A DNA stretch of 64,000 nucleotides from the NCBI RefSeq assembly GCF_009177065.1, contig NZ_WEZF01000009.1, forward strand, positions 124,001 to 188,000, read 5' to 3'. Both the position numbers and the translations under genes were made by a program. The notes under the pieces are model-generated. The model was not told where the DNA came from. It was given only the letters and a program-made list of their open reading frames with translations, and searched no databases. Of this stretch, positions 9,085-18,341 are shown in pieces. The DNA comes from Tautonia marina. GTDB lineage: Bacteria > Planctomycetota > Planctomycetia > Isosphaerales > Isosphaeraceae. Each line of letters begins with the position of its first letter. The stretch's first letter is position 1.

Positions 9085-11169
9085 TCAGAAGTCGATCGGA
9101 CCGTAAGGCACCAGGGCCATGCCGGAGACGGTCCGGTTCGGGTCGTCCCAGTCGGGGGCCTGGCGGCGATCGAGCAGTTGGGCGATTGCCGAGGCAATCC
9201 GTTGAGAAACCGCCGCCCGGTAGGGGGCATCAGCCTGGAGGAGATCGGCCTGAGAGCGGTTGAGCAGGCTCTCGGGAGGGGCAGGGGGGAGCCCCTGGCG
9301 CCGGGCCAGATGCTCGGCAAAGGTGCGGTCGCCGCGATCGGAGGAGAGAAAGGCAGCCTCTCCACTGGCCGCGGCCGTGCCGATCCGGAGCAGGTCGGTC
9401 AGGTCGTCGGCCCCGGCTTCGAGAGCCTGTTGGAACTGGCTCAACTCGGCGATCAGGGCGTCCAGCTCCGGGCGGGTCATGAGCATTTCGACGGTCACGA
9501 GCGGCTGGTTCTCGACGGCCTCGGCAATCCAGCCTCGGCGGACCGAGGGAGCGCGCTGACCGTTTCGGCGGGGGTCGGGGCTGGGTTCGGGACGGGGCTG
9601 GCCGCCGTGCAAATCGACGAGGACCGGGGCGATTTGGTTGAGCTTCAGGCCGCGCCGATCGACGTAGTCTTGCAAGCGCCCCTCGGCCTCGGCGTCGAGC
9701 AGGGCGGCCAGCTCTCGGGCGGCGAGGACACGGTCGTCGATGATCGCTCGGAGGGTCGGCCTGAGGGCCGAGGGGTCGCGCAGGGACGGCCGGACGGGGG
9801 AAATCGGTTGCTCGAAGTTCGCCGAGCGATCGCGGGGGAGGAACGACCCGGAGGCGAGGGCGTCCCACTGGCTCCGGTAGCGCTCGGGCTCGTCGCCGCG
9901 GAGGTCGTCACGCTCGATCGAGACGGCAGCGATGGTGATGCGGTGTTGCCTGGCCCAGTCGGCCAGGGCCTCGGCTCGGACGGTGTCGCGGTCGTGGTCC
10001 GGGGCGTCGCCGATCAGAACGAGCAACTTCGTGGCCAGATCCCCTTCACGGCCGGTTGGCCAGACGAGGTAATCGCGGGAGCCGATCGGGGCCTCGGGAG
10101 GCGCAGGAAGGGCCGCGGCCACGCCGTCGAGGACCGCCTCGGCCACGGTGCCATCGCCTCGGGAGGCCGCTTCGATCCGATCGAGTGCCCCGCGGAAGAC
10201 CCGAGGGGACGCGAAGGGGGAGACGATGCGGACCGAGTAGCCGAACGTCGGGTGGTCGTCGCGGTAGGCGACGAGGGCGAGGCGCAGGGTCACGTCCTGG
10301 CGCGTCGCTTCCTCGACCAGCTCCGAGGCCAGGTCGCGGGCACTCTCGATTGAGGCCTGCATGGATGCGGTCGTGTCGATGACCACGGCGAGGTACATCT
10401 GTCGGAGCGATCGCTTGAGAAACTCAGGAGGCTCGCTCGGGGGGGGCGGCGGGGGAGCGCGATCGGCCACGAGGCTGGCGACCTCGAAGATCGTCCGGGT
10501 GGAACCATCCGGCTGAGGAATCGAGGCGCTGGAGAGAATGGGGAGGCCGAGCGTCGGATCGGAGTCGGACGGGTCGGTGGCCGGTTCCGGTTCCTCGCCT
10601 TCGATGGGGCAACTCTCGCCGTGGTCGAGGCAGCGGCGGCCGGCGAGGGCATCGAGCAGGCACGAGCGATTTCGGTAGATGACCAGGGGTGGCCGAGAAC
10701 GGTTTGGGGTGGGCCGGGCCATAAGCCTGGTGTTCCAGGAAAGCAGGCCGGACTCGGGAACCCAGCCGAGCGGCGGCCCCTCGGCCGGGCCGATCTGGAG
10801 GAAGCGCGGGGCATCGGGCCCGGTCGGGTCGGCCTCATCGAAGACGAAGTGAATGGCGTAGTAGTCGAGATCGTCGCCCGAGGAGGGGCTGGCCGGATCG
10901 GGACGAAAGCGGGGACGGAGGCCGAGTTCCCGGACCAGGACCTTGCGACGCAGGCCGTCGGAGGTGCGAAGGATGCCGTCGTCGCTCGGCGTGTTGGGTT
11001 CGGCCGGGATTGCGTCTTGCCGGTCGGCTCGCGCGTTTGGGCGATCATCGAGCCCCGAGCGATCGGCCGATCCGAGGGGCTCTCCGCCGATCCAGGAGGC
11101 CAGGCCGACCGCGCCGCCGAGCAGCAGGACGAGCAGGTAGAAGACGGGCATCCGGTAGAGCGGCGGCAT
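9085..11169 (-). CDS. Membrane-anchored von Willebrand factor type A domain protein
   Basis: 694 residues. A single hydrophobic segment at about 9-27 anchors or exports the protein. A variable region with cysteines (RSCLLDALAGRRC, HGESC) follows, then a Pro-run (PPPPPPSEPP). The VWA domain covers about 258-440 with a DTTASM metal-adhesion site at 265-270 and later segments VTLRLALVAYRDD and LLVLIGDAPDHD. DTTASM fits the DxSxS-like MIDAS of eukaryote-like VWA proteins. The C-terminal 200 residues are helical with no recognised domain. It probably mediates a protein contact outside the cytoplasm, but no partner gene is adjacent. Confidence 0.85.
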   Translation of the reverse strand: MPPLYRMPVFYLLVLLLGGAVGLASWIGGEPLGSADRSGLDDRPNARADRQDAIPAEPNTPSDDGILRTSDGLRRKVLVRELGLRPRFRPDPASPSSGDDLDYYAIHFVFDEADPTGPDAPRFLQIGPAEGPPLGWVPESGLLSWNTRLMARPTPNRSRPPLVIYRNRSCLLDALAGRRCLDHGESCPIEGEEPEPATDPSDSDPTLGLPILSSASIPQPDGSTRTIFEVASLVADRAPPPPPPSEPPEFLKRSLRQMYLAVVIDTTASMQASIESARDLASELVEEATRQDVTLRLALVAYRDDHPTFGYSVRIVSPFASPRVFRGALDRIEAASRGDGTVAEAVLDGVAAALPAPPEAPIGSRDYLVWPTGREGDLATKLLVLIGDAPDHDRDTVRAEALADWARQHRITIAAVSIERDDLRGDEPERYRSQWDALASGSFLPRDRSANFEQPISPVRPSLRDPSALRPTLRAIIDDRVLAARELAALLDAEAEGRLQDYVDRRGLKLNQIAPVLVDLHGGQPRPEPSPDPRRNGQRAPSVRRGWIAEAVENQPLVTVEMLMTRPELDALIAELSQFQQALEAGADDLTDLLRIGTAAASGEAAFLSSDRGDRTFAEHLARRQGLPPAPPESLLNRSQADLLQADAPYRAAVSQRIASAIAQLLDRRQAPDWDDPNRTVSGMALVPYGPIDF

Positions 11170-11202
11170 CGGCGCGGTCCTTGATGTCCCGGATGGATCG
11201 GA

Positions 11203-11910
11203 TCAGAGCAGGACGTCGCGGAGGCCGGTCAGGCCGATCGGCTCCCGACTGGCAAACGGCTCGGCGTGCTGGACCCCGACGACGTGCCCCCAGAATCGAG
11301 AGCGATCGGCGACACTGTCGATCACTCCCGGTCGGCCTTCCGGCTGGTTGTCGACCAGTTGCGATCGGTAGCAGCGGAGGGCGGCGAGCTTGTCCCCCTG
11401 CTGGTCGCTGATATCGAGGACAAAGCTCGGGCGCTCGACGATCTTCAGGTGGACACTGAAATAATAGAGGATTCGGGCCGGATGGAAGGGGGTTCCCGGA
11501 ATGTCCGACTTCGAAAGCTTGCTCCAGAAGCGGGCATCCTCGACCAATCGGGTCGCGGCCAGGTGATCGGGATGGGCGTCTTCCCAGAACGGGGCGAAGA
11601 TCAGGCGGGGCCGAACGCGACGGAAGACGGCGGCAAGGGCCCGGCGATGCTCCAGGGTCGGTTCAAGGCTCCGGTTGGGCAGACCGAGGTTCGATCGCCA
11701 GGGGTTGCCGAGGTGGCGGTTGGCCTCAAGTGTTTCGTTCTGGCGAATCTCGACCGAGCCGAGCGGGGTCGGCTCGCCACTGGTCAGGTCGAGGATGCCG
11801 ACGGACCAGCCTTGCTGGATCAAGCGGAGGATGGTGCCGCCCATGCCCAGTTCAGCATCGTCGGGGTGGGGGGCAATAATCAGCGCATCGAGCGATTGGG
11901 GATCGTCCAC
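11203..11910 (-). CDS. bshB1: PIG-L/LmbE-family deacetylase, BshB1-like (bacillithiol biosynthesis)
   Basis: 235 residues, the normal size. The zinc-binding PHPDDAELGMGG at about 14-25 is followed by VGILDLTSGEPTPLG, LGLPNRSLEP and HPDH, the last carrying the other His ligand. The ending CYRSQLVDNQPEGRP...HAEPF is the layout I associate with BshB1 rather than other PIG-L deacetylases. BshB1 removes acetyl from N-acetylglucosaminyl malate in bacillithiol synthesis. bshA and bshC are not in this window, so the pathway role is inferred from sequence type only. Confidence 0.85.
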   Translation of the reverse strand: MDDPQSLDALIIAPHPDDAELGMGGTILRLIQQGWSVGILDLTSGEPTPLGSVEIRQNETLEANRHLGNPWRSNLGLPNRSLEPTLEHRRALAAVFRRVRPRLIFAPFWEDAHPDHLAATRLVEDARFWSKLSKSDIPGTPFHPARILYYFSVHLKIVERPSFVLDISDQQGDKLAALRCYRSQLVDNQPEGRPGVIDSVADRSRFWGHVVGVQHAEPFASREPIGLTGLRDVLL

Positions 11911-11994
11911 GAGAGTTCTGAACGCCTCACCAGAAAGAGAAGTGGATGCAAGCTCGCACGAAAAGAAGTGACTGAATTTCGCATACGTACCCGA

Positions 11995-13545
11995 TTAACG
12001 GGAATTTGCAAGCAAAACTTCCTGGAGTTCGGCGGTCGGGGGGGCAGGAGGGGAGGTTCGCATCGTTTCCCAGCTTCGGCCGGTGATGCGTTCGACGACC
12101 CGAATACCTGAGAGGACGACGGCTATCGTCCCCTGTCCGGGGAAGACCGAGTCTCCCACGACCCAGAGGCCGGGGCCGAGGACGTCGGACCCGACCGCGA
12201 GGAAGGTGCTGTTGCGTCGGGAGACGGGAGGGCCGCCGACGGCCCCGGCGGTTCTCCTGGTGTAGCGGGAGAAGCTGCGAGGGGTGCCGAACTCGGCATG
12301 GAGGAGGGCATCGGGAGCGTTCGGGAGGGCCTGACCGAGCGCGGCGATCATGCGAGCGGCGTAGTCGGCTTTCCTGGCGGCGTGGTCGTCGGCCGAAAGC
12401 CCTTGCCAGTCGCTCGGCCGGGTGTGGGTCGAGAGGGTGGCGACCCGAACATCGGGAGGACCGTAGCCGGGGTCACCGGGAGGAGAGAGGGAGACGAGGA
12501 CGTTGTTACCGTCGTGGATCGGTGCGTGGTGGTCGCGGAGGACCTGATAGAACAGGGGGCCGTCGTCGGGAACGGCGTCGCGTCGAATCGCCAGGTAGGC
12601 GGTGAAGGCGCTCCAGGAGGCCCGGCTCTGGACTTCGCGGCGAGCGAGCATCCCCTCCAGATCGCGGCCGAGCAACCGGGCGGCGAGGTCGATCGGCAGG
12701 TTGAAGGCGACCTGCCGGGCCTTGAGGGTCTGTCGGCGTCGGGTGATGACCTCGAAGCCGCCGAGACCGTCGGCCCGAACGCGATCGACGAGGGTGGCCC
12801 GTCGCAGCGTGCCGCCCATTGCCTCGAAGCGCTCGCCGATTCCTTCGGCCAGGGCTCTCATGCCGCCGACGGGGCGGCTCATGCCCATCCGATACGCCTG
12901 TAAACAGGCCGAGGCGTTGGCGAAAGGAACGGTTTCCGGCCCTGCCTGAGCGGTGTCCTGTAACAGCATCGCCACGAGAGCCCGAAAGGGGCGATCGTGG
13001 GCCAGGCCAAGCAGCCGCATCACGTCGAGAACGGTCAGGGGCCAGGTGCTCGCCGCCAGGAGGCCGCGGGGACCGAGGATGCGAAGGTCGTGCACGAGAT
13101 CGCCGACCGACCGGGCCGGGAGCCTCGGCACGCGGCCGGCGCAGGCAAAGAGGGTCGAGCCGACGGCTTCCTGGAGCCTCCAGAAGCGGGTCCGGGAGCG
13201 GTCGAGGCCAGGGAAGGCGGCCCGGATGTTCTGCTCGAATCGGGAGGGGTCGGGGACGATGTCGAGCGTTCGATCGGGCAGGCAGACGCGGTAGCTCGGG
13301 GTGCGAGCCCCTTCGACCTTCAGGCCGATGGCGCGAAGGAGTCCGCCGACCGGTTCGTCGGGGCCGAGGCCCATCAGGGCGGTGGCTCCGGCGTCGAAGG
13401 TGTAAGGACCGCGATCGAACCAGCCGGCGCAGCCGCCGAGTTTCGTATGGGCTTCGAGCAGGCTGACCCGCAAGCCCTGGGCTCGGGCCAACGCGGCGGT
13501 TGCCAGACCTCCCCAACCCCCGCCGATGACGATGAGATCGTCCAT
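11995..13545 (-). CDS. FAD-dependent oxidoreductase of the phytoene desaturase (CrtI/CrtD/CrtO) family
   Basis: 516 residues. The dinucleotide-binding motif IVIGGGWGGLATAALARAQG is at 5-24. It is followed by LLEAHTKLGGCAGWF and the substrate-domain segment GMSRPVGGMRALAEGIGERF. A C-terminal FAD-contact region (LWVVGDSVFPGQGTIAVVLSG) completes the carotenoid-desaturase/isomerase layout. Likely substrates are carotenoids or similar polyprenoids at the membrane. No phytoene synthase or cyclase is adjacent, so the exact reaction stays open. The gene follows bshB1 on the same strand, 84 bp upstream of its start. Confidence 0.85.
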   Translation of the reverse strand: MDDLIVIGGGWGGLATAALARAQGLRVSLLEAHTKLGGCAGWFDRGPYTFDAGATALMGLGPDEPVGGLLRAIGLKVEGARTPSYRVCLPDRTLDIVPDPSRFEQNIRAAFPGLDRSRTRFWRLQEAVGSTLFACAGRVPRLPARSVGDLVHDLRILGPRGLLAASTWPLTVLDVMRLLGLAHDRPFRALVAMLLQDTAQAGPETVPFANASACLQAYRMGMSRPVGGMRALAEGIGERFEAMGGTLRRATLVDRVRADGLGGFEVITRRRQTLKARQVAFNLPIDLAARLLGRDLEGMLARREVQSRASWSAFTAYLAIRRDAVPDDGPLFYQVLRDHHAPIHDGNNVLVSLSPPGDPGYGPPDVRVATLSTHTRPSDWQGLSADDHAARKADYAARMIAALGQALPNAPDALLHAEFGTPRSFSRYTRRTAGAVGGPPVSRRNSTFLAVGSDVLGPGLWVVGDSVFPGQGTIAVVLSGIRVVERITGRSWETMRTSPPAPPTAELQEVLLANSR

Positions 13546-13795
13546 TCACCCTCCGATCAGGAGATCAAGCTCGAAGTTGATCGCCTGCCCATTTCGAGCA
13601 ATCTTGACCCAGGTTGAGTGTAGGCACGCGGCGATCCTTCGGAGATGATGGACCGAGGAGATTGACAGGATCGGACCACGGGCGGTCTATTCGGAGGATC
13701 GCGGGCCCGTCCCGAGCGGGGGAGTGGATCGGTTCGTCAATCACTCCGCCAAGACGGTCGCCGGCCAAGCCAGGTGAGAGGGAGTCGAGAGTCTG

Positions 13796-14104
13796 ATGTC
13801 CGAGTTTGTCACTCTGGCCCGTCTTGAGGATCTGCCGCCGGGATCGTCGAAGGAAGTCGAGTACGAGGGACGGATCGTCGCGCTCTTCAACCTCGACGGA
13901 GAGATTGTGGCCGTCGATGGCATCTGTCCGCACCAGGGAGGCCCGCTGGCCGAAGGGGTTTGCCGAGGAGGGGTTGTGACCTGTCCCTGGCACGGCTGGC
14001 AGTTCAACGTGAGAGACGGGCAGAGCACAACGTTCAAATCGATTCGGATTGAGGTGTTCGAGGTTCGGGTTGAAGGGGAAGCCATCCAGGTTGCGGTGAC
14101 CTGA
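13796..14104 (+). CDS. Rieske [2Fe-2S] small ferredoxin-like protein
   Basis: 102 residues with the two iron-sulfur ligand boxes CPHQGG and CPWHGWQF separated by about 17 residues. The size and the single domain match NirD-like or dioxygenase-ferredoxin Rieske proteins. It would carry one electron to an unidentified partner in the cytoplasm. A GAGAGGGAG site precedes the ATG. No oxygenase or reductase subunit lies next to it; the downstream neighbour is an acetyltransferase. Confidence 0.92.
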   Translation: MSEFVTLARLEDLPPGSSKEVEYEGRIVALFNLDGEIVAVDGICPHQGGPLAEGVCRGGVVTCPWHGWQFNVRDGQSTTFKSIRIEVFEVRVEGEAIQVAVT

Positions 14105-14161
14105 CGCTTTCGTAATCCATGTTCGTAGGGTTCTCGTGTTCGAAGCCGCCGGGACCGTCTC

Positions 14162-15124
14162 GTGACCACCTTTCGCACTGCTCGCAATGATGACATCCCG
14201 GCCCTGGTTCGGCTCTGGAACGAGGGAACGCCCTCGTACGGCGTGGCCCGGCCCTTGAAGCCCCGAGAACTGACCGAAGCCTGCTACAACCACCTGGGCT
14301 TTTCGCTTCAGGACCTGATTGTTGCCGAGGAGAATGGCCGGCCCATCGGGTTTGTGCATTCGGGCTTCGGGCCGGTTGAGGCGGCCGGAGCATCGCACCG
14401 CCTGGATCGGTCGATGGGAACGATCGCCATGCTCGCAATCGGCCCGGAAGCCGACGAGGGGGTCGGCCCGCTCCTGATCGAGCAGTCGGTGGCGAGGCTC
14501 CGGGCCGAAGGGGCGCAGGTGATCTACGCGGGGGGGCAGTATCCGCTGAACCCGTTCTACTGGGGCATTTACGGCGGGAGCGAGTTCGCCGGGATTCTCC
14601 GGGAGCACGACGCGTTTCACCGGGCAGCGCGGGCCTCGGGGTTCAACGAGGTCGCCCGATCGATCTTGCTGGAACGGGATCTCTCCGGCAGTGCCGAGCC
14701 GGGTTTCGATCCGAAGTCGGTCCTCCTGCGGCGTCGCTTCCAGCTGACGGTCGAGGAGGACGCGGCGTTTGCTTCGTGGTGGGACGCACTGGCGCTGGGG
14801 GCGACGTATGCGATCCGGTTTCAGTTGGAGGACTCGGCGGGCCGAGCCGTGGCGACGGCGACGACGTGGGACATGGCCGGGTTCGAACGGCTCGACGGTC
14901 GGCTCCGCGCGGGGCTGATTGATGTCGAGGTGGCGAACGAATCGCGACGGCAGGGGCTCGGGAAATACTTGATTCGGGAGGTGATTCGTTACCATATGCA
15001 GAGAGGCATTCACGCCCTTGCCGTCCAGACCCGAGCCCCGAACGAGGCCGCCCTGGCGCTGTATCAGTCGCTCGGGTTCGAGGCGGTCGATGAGGCGATG
15101 CTGTATCGGCTCGGCGGTTCCTGA
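14162..15124 (+). CDS. Protein with two GNAT acetyltransferase domains
   Basis: 320 residues beginning at GTG 14162 (TTFRTARNDDIPALVRLW). The first GNAT-like half spans about 1-150 (IGFVHSGFGP, TIAMLAIGPEADEGVG). The second, about 165-320, has the better acetyl-CoA motif (DVEVANESRRQGLGKYLIREVI) and the typical ending NEAALALYQSLGF. Tandem GNAT proteins often have one degenerate half. The acceptor substrate is unknown. It begins about 57 bases after the Rieske stop and may share its transcript. Confidence 0.85.
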   Translation: MTTFRTARNDDIPALVRLWNEGTPSYGVARPLKPRELTEACYNHLGFSLQDLIVAEENGRPIGFVHSGFGPVEAAGASHRLDRSMGTIAMLAIGPEADEGVGPLLIEQSVARLRAEGAQVIYAGGQYPLNPFYWGIYGGSEFAGILREHDAFHRAARASGFNEVARSILLERDLSGSAEPGFDPKSVLLRRRFQLTVEEDAAFASWWDALALGATYAIRFQLEDSAGRAVATATTWDMAGFERLDGRLRAGLIDVEVANESRRQGLGKYLIREVIRYHMQRGIHALAVQTRAPNEAALALYQSLGFEAVDEAMLYRLGGS

Positions 15125-15227
15125 ACGCGAACGCCCGGCCGCCCCGCGCTGCGTGCCCCCGCTCTGCTCTGCTCTGCCGCACTCCCCCATCCATCGCTCT
15201 GCGAATACTGAAAAGGAACCGAGGATC

Positions 15228-15563
15228 ATGGCACGACGCCCAGCCCGAGGTCGATCGCTCCGCGACCTCCGCGCCGAGGTCGAGGCGGTCGAAGCCCGCG
15301 ATCGAGAGGCCGCCGCCCGAGCCCCCGCGACCCCCACCCCGATGCGGCCGAAGCCCGAGGAAACCAGCCGACGCAAACCCCTGGCTCAGCCCCGGATGCG
15401 CGTGGTCTGGGCGGTCTGCGACATCGGCGGCCGACCGGTCGCCACCTTCCCATATGCCGAGAAAGCCGCCGCCGAGGCCCACGCCGCGCAGCTCAAGGTG
15501 AAGAAGAAGGCGGAGTTCTTTCTCCGCTCGATCAAGGAACCGATGGACCCGACCGACGACTGA
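15228..15563 (+). CDS. Small conserved-looking basic protein, function unknown
   Basis: 111 residues from the ATG at 15228, which has AAAAGGAACCGAGG just upstream. The open frame extends further 5' but without a ribosome site and in front of Pro/Arg-rich junk-like sequence. The N-terminal half is charged and Ala/Arg/Glu-rich (probably helical). The C-terminal half is more ordered: VVWAVCDIGGRPVATFPYAE, then KVKKKAEFFLRSIKEPM. There are no membrane segments and no recognised domain. Confidence 0.7.
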   Translation: MARRPARGRSLRDLRAEVEAVEARDREAAARAPATPTPMRPKPEETSRRKPLAQPRMRVVWAVCDIGGRPVATFPYAEKAAAEAHAAQLKVKKKAEFFLRSIKEPMDPTDD

Positions 15564-15771
15564 TCGACGCTTCTCCGAGGAAGAAGAGCCGTGTCGAGAG
15601 CGCGACCCCGCCGCGTCGAACCGGGGTGGTCGTGCTTGTCGGCGTCTGGGGTCGGTGCGTATGCTTGGGAGAATGTGCCACCGTGCGCACCGACTCCGCC
15701 CGCGCCCGGCCTTCCCGCCGGCGTTCTCGCCGATCGCTGCCCGCCTTTGTCTTCCGGAGGAGCGTAAAGCT

Positions 15772-17637
15772 GTGACGCATCACCCGATTGCCCGAATGGC
15801 CCTGGCGCCGATCGCCCTGGTGCTGGGTCTCGCGACCCTGATGGCGACCTCGTCCCGATCGACGATCGGCGATGAGACGGACACCGCCCCGGCCGAGCCC
15901 CACCGCTCACCGATCGCCCTGGCCCTCTCGGCCGACGGCTCCCGCCTGCTCACGGCCAATCAGACGGCCGACACGGTTTCGCTCGTGGATACCGAATCGG
16001 GCGACGTTCTGACCGAAATCCCGACCGGACAGAAGCCGGCCGGCGTGGCCTTCGCGCCGGACGGCCGCCGGGCAGCCGTCACGCACTGGTACGGCTATGA
16101 TCTGGCCGTGCTCCAGGTGGGTGACGATTCGCTGGAAGTGACCGGCCGGATCGAGGTCGGCCCCGAGCCCCGAGGCGTGGTGATTGCCGAGGACGGGACG
16201 ACGGCCTACGTGGCCGTCGGCGTGGCCAATGAGGTCGTTCGGGTGGATCTCGACCGCCTGGAGATCACCGGTCGGGTCGATGTGGGTCGAGAGCCGAGAG
16301 GGCTGGCCCTGAGCCCCGACGGCGAGCGATTGCTCGTCGGCAACACCCGATCGGGTGACCTGACCTTGATTCGCACGGCCGATCTGAACGTCGAACGCAC
16401 CTATCCGATCCGGGGGTCGAACCTCCGGCAAGTGGCGATCGACCCCTCGGGGGAGACTGGCTACGTCGCCAACATGGAAAACCGAGGCATGGCGACGACC
16501 GACCGGAACATCGACCTTGGCTGGGTGCTCGGCCAGCGCCTGACGCGGGTGCCGCTCAACGGCTCTCCCGAGGATTACGCCACGCAGTCGCTCGACCCGC
16601 AGGGGGATGCCGTCGGCGACGTGCACGGACTGGCCGTCAGTGGCGACGGCAAGTACATCGCCATCTCGGCCGGAGGATCGCATGAGGTCCTTCTGCTCCG
16701 AACCGACCTGCAACGGCTTCCCTGGCGCACGGGGGGCTCACGAGACCTGATTCACTTCTCCTTGCTGGGAGGGGACGGCCGCTTCCGCCGCATCGCCACC
16801 GGAGGCCGGCCGACCGAGCTGGCCTTTGCCCCCGACGGCAAGACGCTGTACGTGGCCAACTATCTGGGTGACTCGGTTCAGGTGATCGACGCCGATTCGG
16901 CCGAGCTGATCCGGACAATCGACCTGGGAGGCCCCGAGGAGCTGTCGATCGTCCGGCGCGGGGAGATCATCTTTCACGACGCCGTTCGCTCGCATAACCA
17001 GTGGTATAGCTGCAACACCTGCCACAGCGACGGCCACCACAACGGCCAGCGTTTCGACACGATGAACGACGGCTGGCACGACTTCTCGAATCTGCGCTCC
17101 GACCGCAGCCAAAAAGACGTGCCCACCCTTCGAGGAGCCTACCAGACCGGCCCCTGGACCTGGCACGGCTGGCAAACGAGCTTTGAGGAGGCGATGATCG
17201 AGTCGTTCACCAAGAGCATGCAGGGCGAGGCGCCCAGCAATGAGGATGTCGAGGCCCTCATCAGCTACCTCAAGACGCTCGAACACCCTCGGAACCCGTA
17301 CGTCGGCTCGAACGGAGAAATCTCGGAAGCGGCCGAGCGGGGTCGAGAGGTCTTCCGATCGGCCAAGGCCGCCTGCAACACCTGTCATTCCGGGCCGAAC
17401 TTCACCGACGGTGAGATCCATATCGTCGGGCTGGAAGAAGAGCGAGACGTGTACAAGGGGTATAATCCGCCGTCGCTCCGCGGCACCTACGACAACGATC
17501 CCTACCTGCACGACGGCCGCGCCCGGACCCTCCGCGACGCCCTGACCGGCGACCACGCGCCGGACTTCGTCACCGGCCTCGGCGAGCTGACCGAGCAGGA
17601 GACGTTGGACCTGATCGAGTATCTGAAGACGCTCTGA
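15772..17637 (+). CDS. Exported YVTN beta-propeller fused to di-haem cytochrome c (MauG/CCP-like)
   Basis: 621 residues from the GTG at 15772, preceded by GGAGG. A signal peptide (MALAPIALVLGLATLMA) follows. Residues ~40-390 hold repeated propeller blades (LALSADGSRLLTANQ, GVAFAPDGRRAAVTHW, LALSPDGERLLVGN, LAFAPDGKTLYVANYLGDSVQVID). The C-terminal ~220 residues contain two CNTCH haem c sites, WYSCNTCHSDGHH and ACNTCHSGPNFTDG, as in cytochrome c peroxidase/MauG proteins. The fusion suggests a periplasmic redox protein in which the propeller docks a substrate or partner. A membrane protein gene starts 6 bases later and is probably co-transcribed. Confidence 0.9.
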   Translation: MTHHPIARMALAPIALVLGLATLMATSSRSTIGDETDTAPAEPHRSPIALALSADGSRLLTANQTADTVSLVDTESGDVLTEIPTGQKPAGVAFAPDGRRAAVTHWYGYDLAVLQVGDDSLEVTGRIEVGPEPRGVVIAEDGTTAYVAVGVANEVVRVDLDRLEITGRVDVGREPRGLALSPDGERLLVGNTRSGDLTLIRTADLNVERTYPIRGSNLRQVAIDPSGETGYVANMENRGMATTDRNIDLGWVLGQRLTRVPLNGSPEDYATQSLDPQGDAVGDVHGLAVSGDGKYIAISAGGSHEVLLLRTDLQRLPWRTGGSRDLIHFSLLGGDGRFRRIATGGRPTELAFAPDGKTLYVANYLGDSVQVIDADSAELIRTIDLGGPEELSIVRRGEIIFHDAVRSHNQWYSCNTCHSDGHHNGQRFDTMNDGWHDFSNLRSDRSQKDVPTLRGAYQTGPWTWHGWQTSFEEAMIESFTKSMQGEAPSNEDVEALISYLKTLEHPRNPYVGSNGEISEAAERGREVFRSAKAACNTCHSGPNFTDGEIHIVGLEEERDVYKGYNPPSLRGTYDNDPYLHDGRARTLRDALTGDHAPDFVTGLGELTEQETLDLIEYLKTL

Positions 17638-17643
17638 TCGCTC

Positions 17644-18177
17644 ATGGCCGTGCTCATCGTGCCGTTTCTTGCCCTGGCCGCCGTTGGGCTCGTGCTGAGT
17701 CTCGTTGCCCACGGCTGCGCCTGGCTGGGCGAGCCCCAGCCGCTCGGCATGGCAACCTGGGGACTGCACGTCGGCGTCTTCGTCGTCTGGCTTCCCGCCT
17801 TGCTCGCCTCGAGGCAGATGGTCCGGGGAGCCAGGCGAGAGGATGCCTGGCGACTCGCCCTGCGGGGCTGTCCACGCTGGATGCGGTGGATGACCTCGGC
17901 GTTCTTTGTCTACGCGTTCGTGAACTTCATGCTGAACTTCTGGGTAATGGCCCCGGCCGGGAAGCAACCGGCGGGAGGGGACATGCCCCCGGCGGTATTC
18001 CGGATGTTCTCGGGCCACTGGATGGCCTTCTACTCGGCGGCGCTGGCGATGCTCTATTCCTCATGGGTCATCGCGTCGCGGGGTGAGGTCAAAGGCCCCA
18101 AGCCGAAGCGAGATGGGGTCTTGGGCGAGGACGTTCCGAACTCCTCCATGATGTGGGATCGAGAGCTGGATGCATGA
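17644..18177 (+). CDS. Polytopic membrane protein, function unknown
   Basis: 177 residues with hydrophobic segments at about 2-25, 36-56, 85-105 and 130-148, so likely four membrane helices. It starts 6 bases after the propeller-cytochrome stop, which suggests an operon and perhaps an anchoring or electron-transfer role with that protein. That role is inference only. No haem motif is present, though several His and Cys residues (HGC, HVGV) occur. The C-terminal ~30 residues are charged and probably cytoplasmic. Confidence 0.7.
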   Translation: MAVLIVPFLALAAVGLVLSLVAHGCAWLGEPQPLGMATWGLHVGVFVVWLPALLASRQMVRGARREDAWRLALRGCPRWMRWMTSAFFVYAFVNFMLNFWVMAPAGKQPAGGDMPPAVFRMFSGHWMAFYSAALAMLYSSWVIASRGEVKGPKPKRDGVLGEDVPNSSMMWDRELDA

Positions 18178-18274
18178 ACGAGGGGACTGTTCAGAACCAT
18201 CGGGTTCAGGAATGGTCCGGACAACTCTTCGCATACGGGTTTACCACCCAGACGGCAATCGCTCTCAATCACGA

Positions 18275-18312
18275 ACACGGCCCAGCCATCCGAAGGGATG
18301 ACTGGGCCGTGT
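18275..18312. terminator. Long hairpin between convergent genes
   Basis: ACACGGCCCAGCCATCC pairs with the sequence ending at 18312 over about 17 bp with one mismatch and a tiny GAA-type loop. It lies between the stop of the membrane protein and the stop of the convergent Zn-protease, so it could terminate both. No run of T follows on either strand. Confidence 0.6.
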
Positions 18313-18341
18313 GGAATCTGAGGTCCGTCGAAGCCGGTCGG

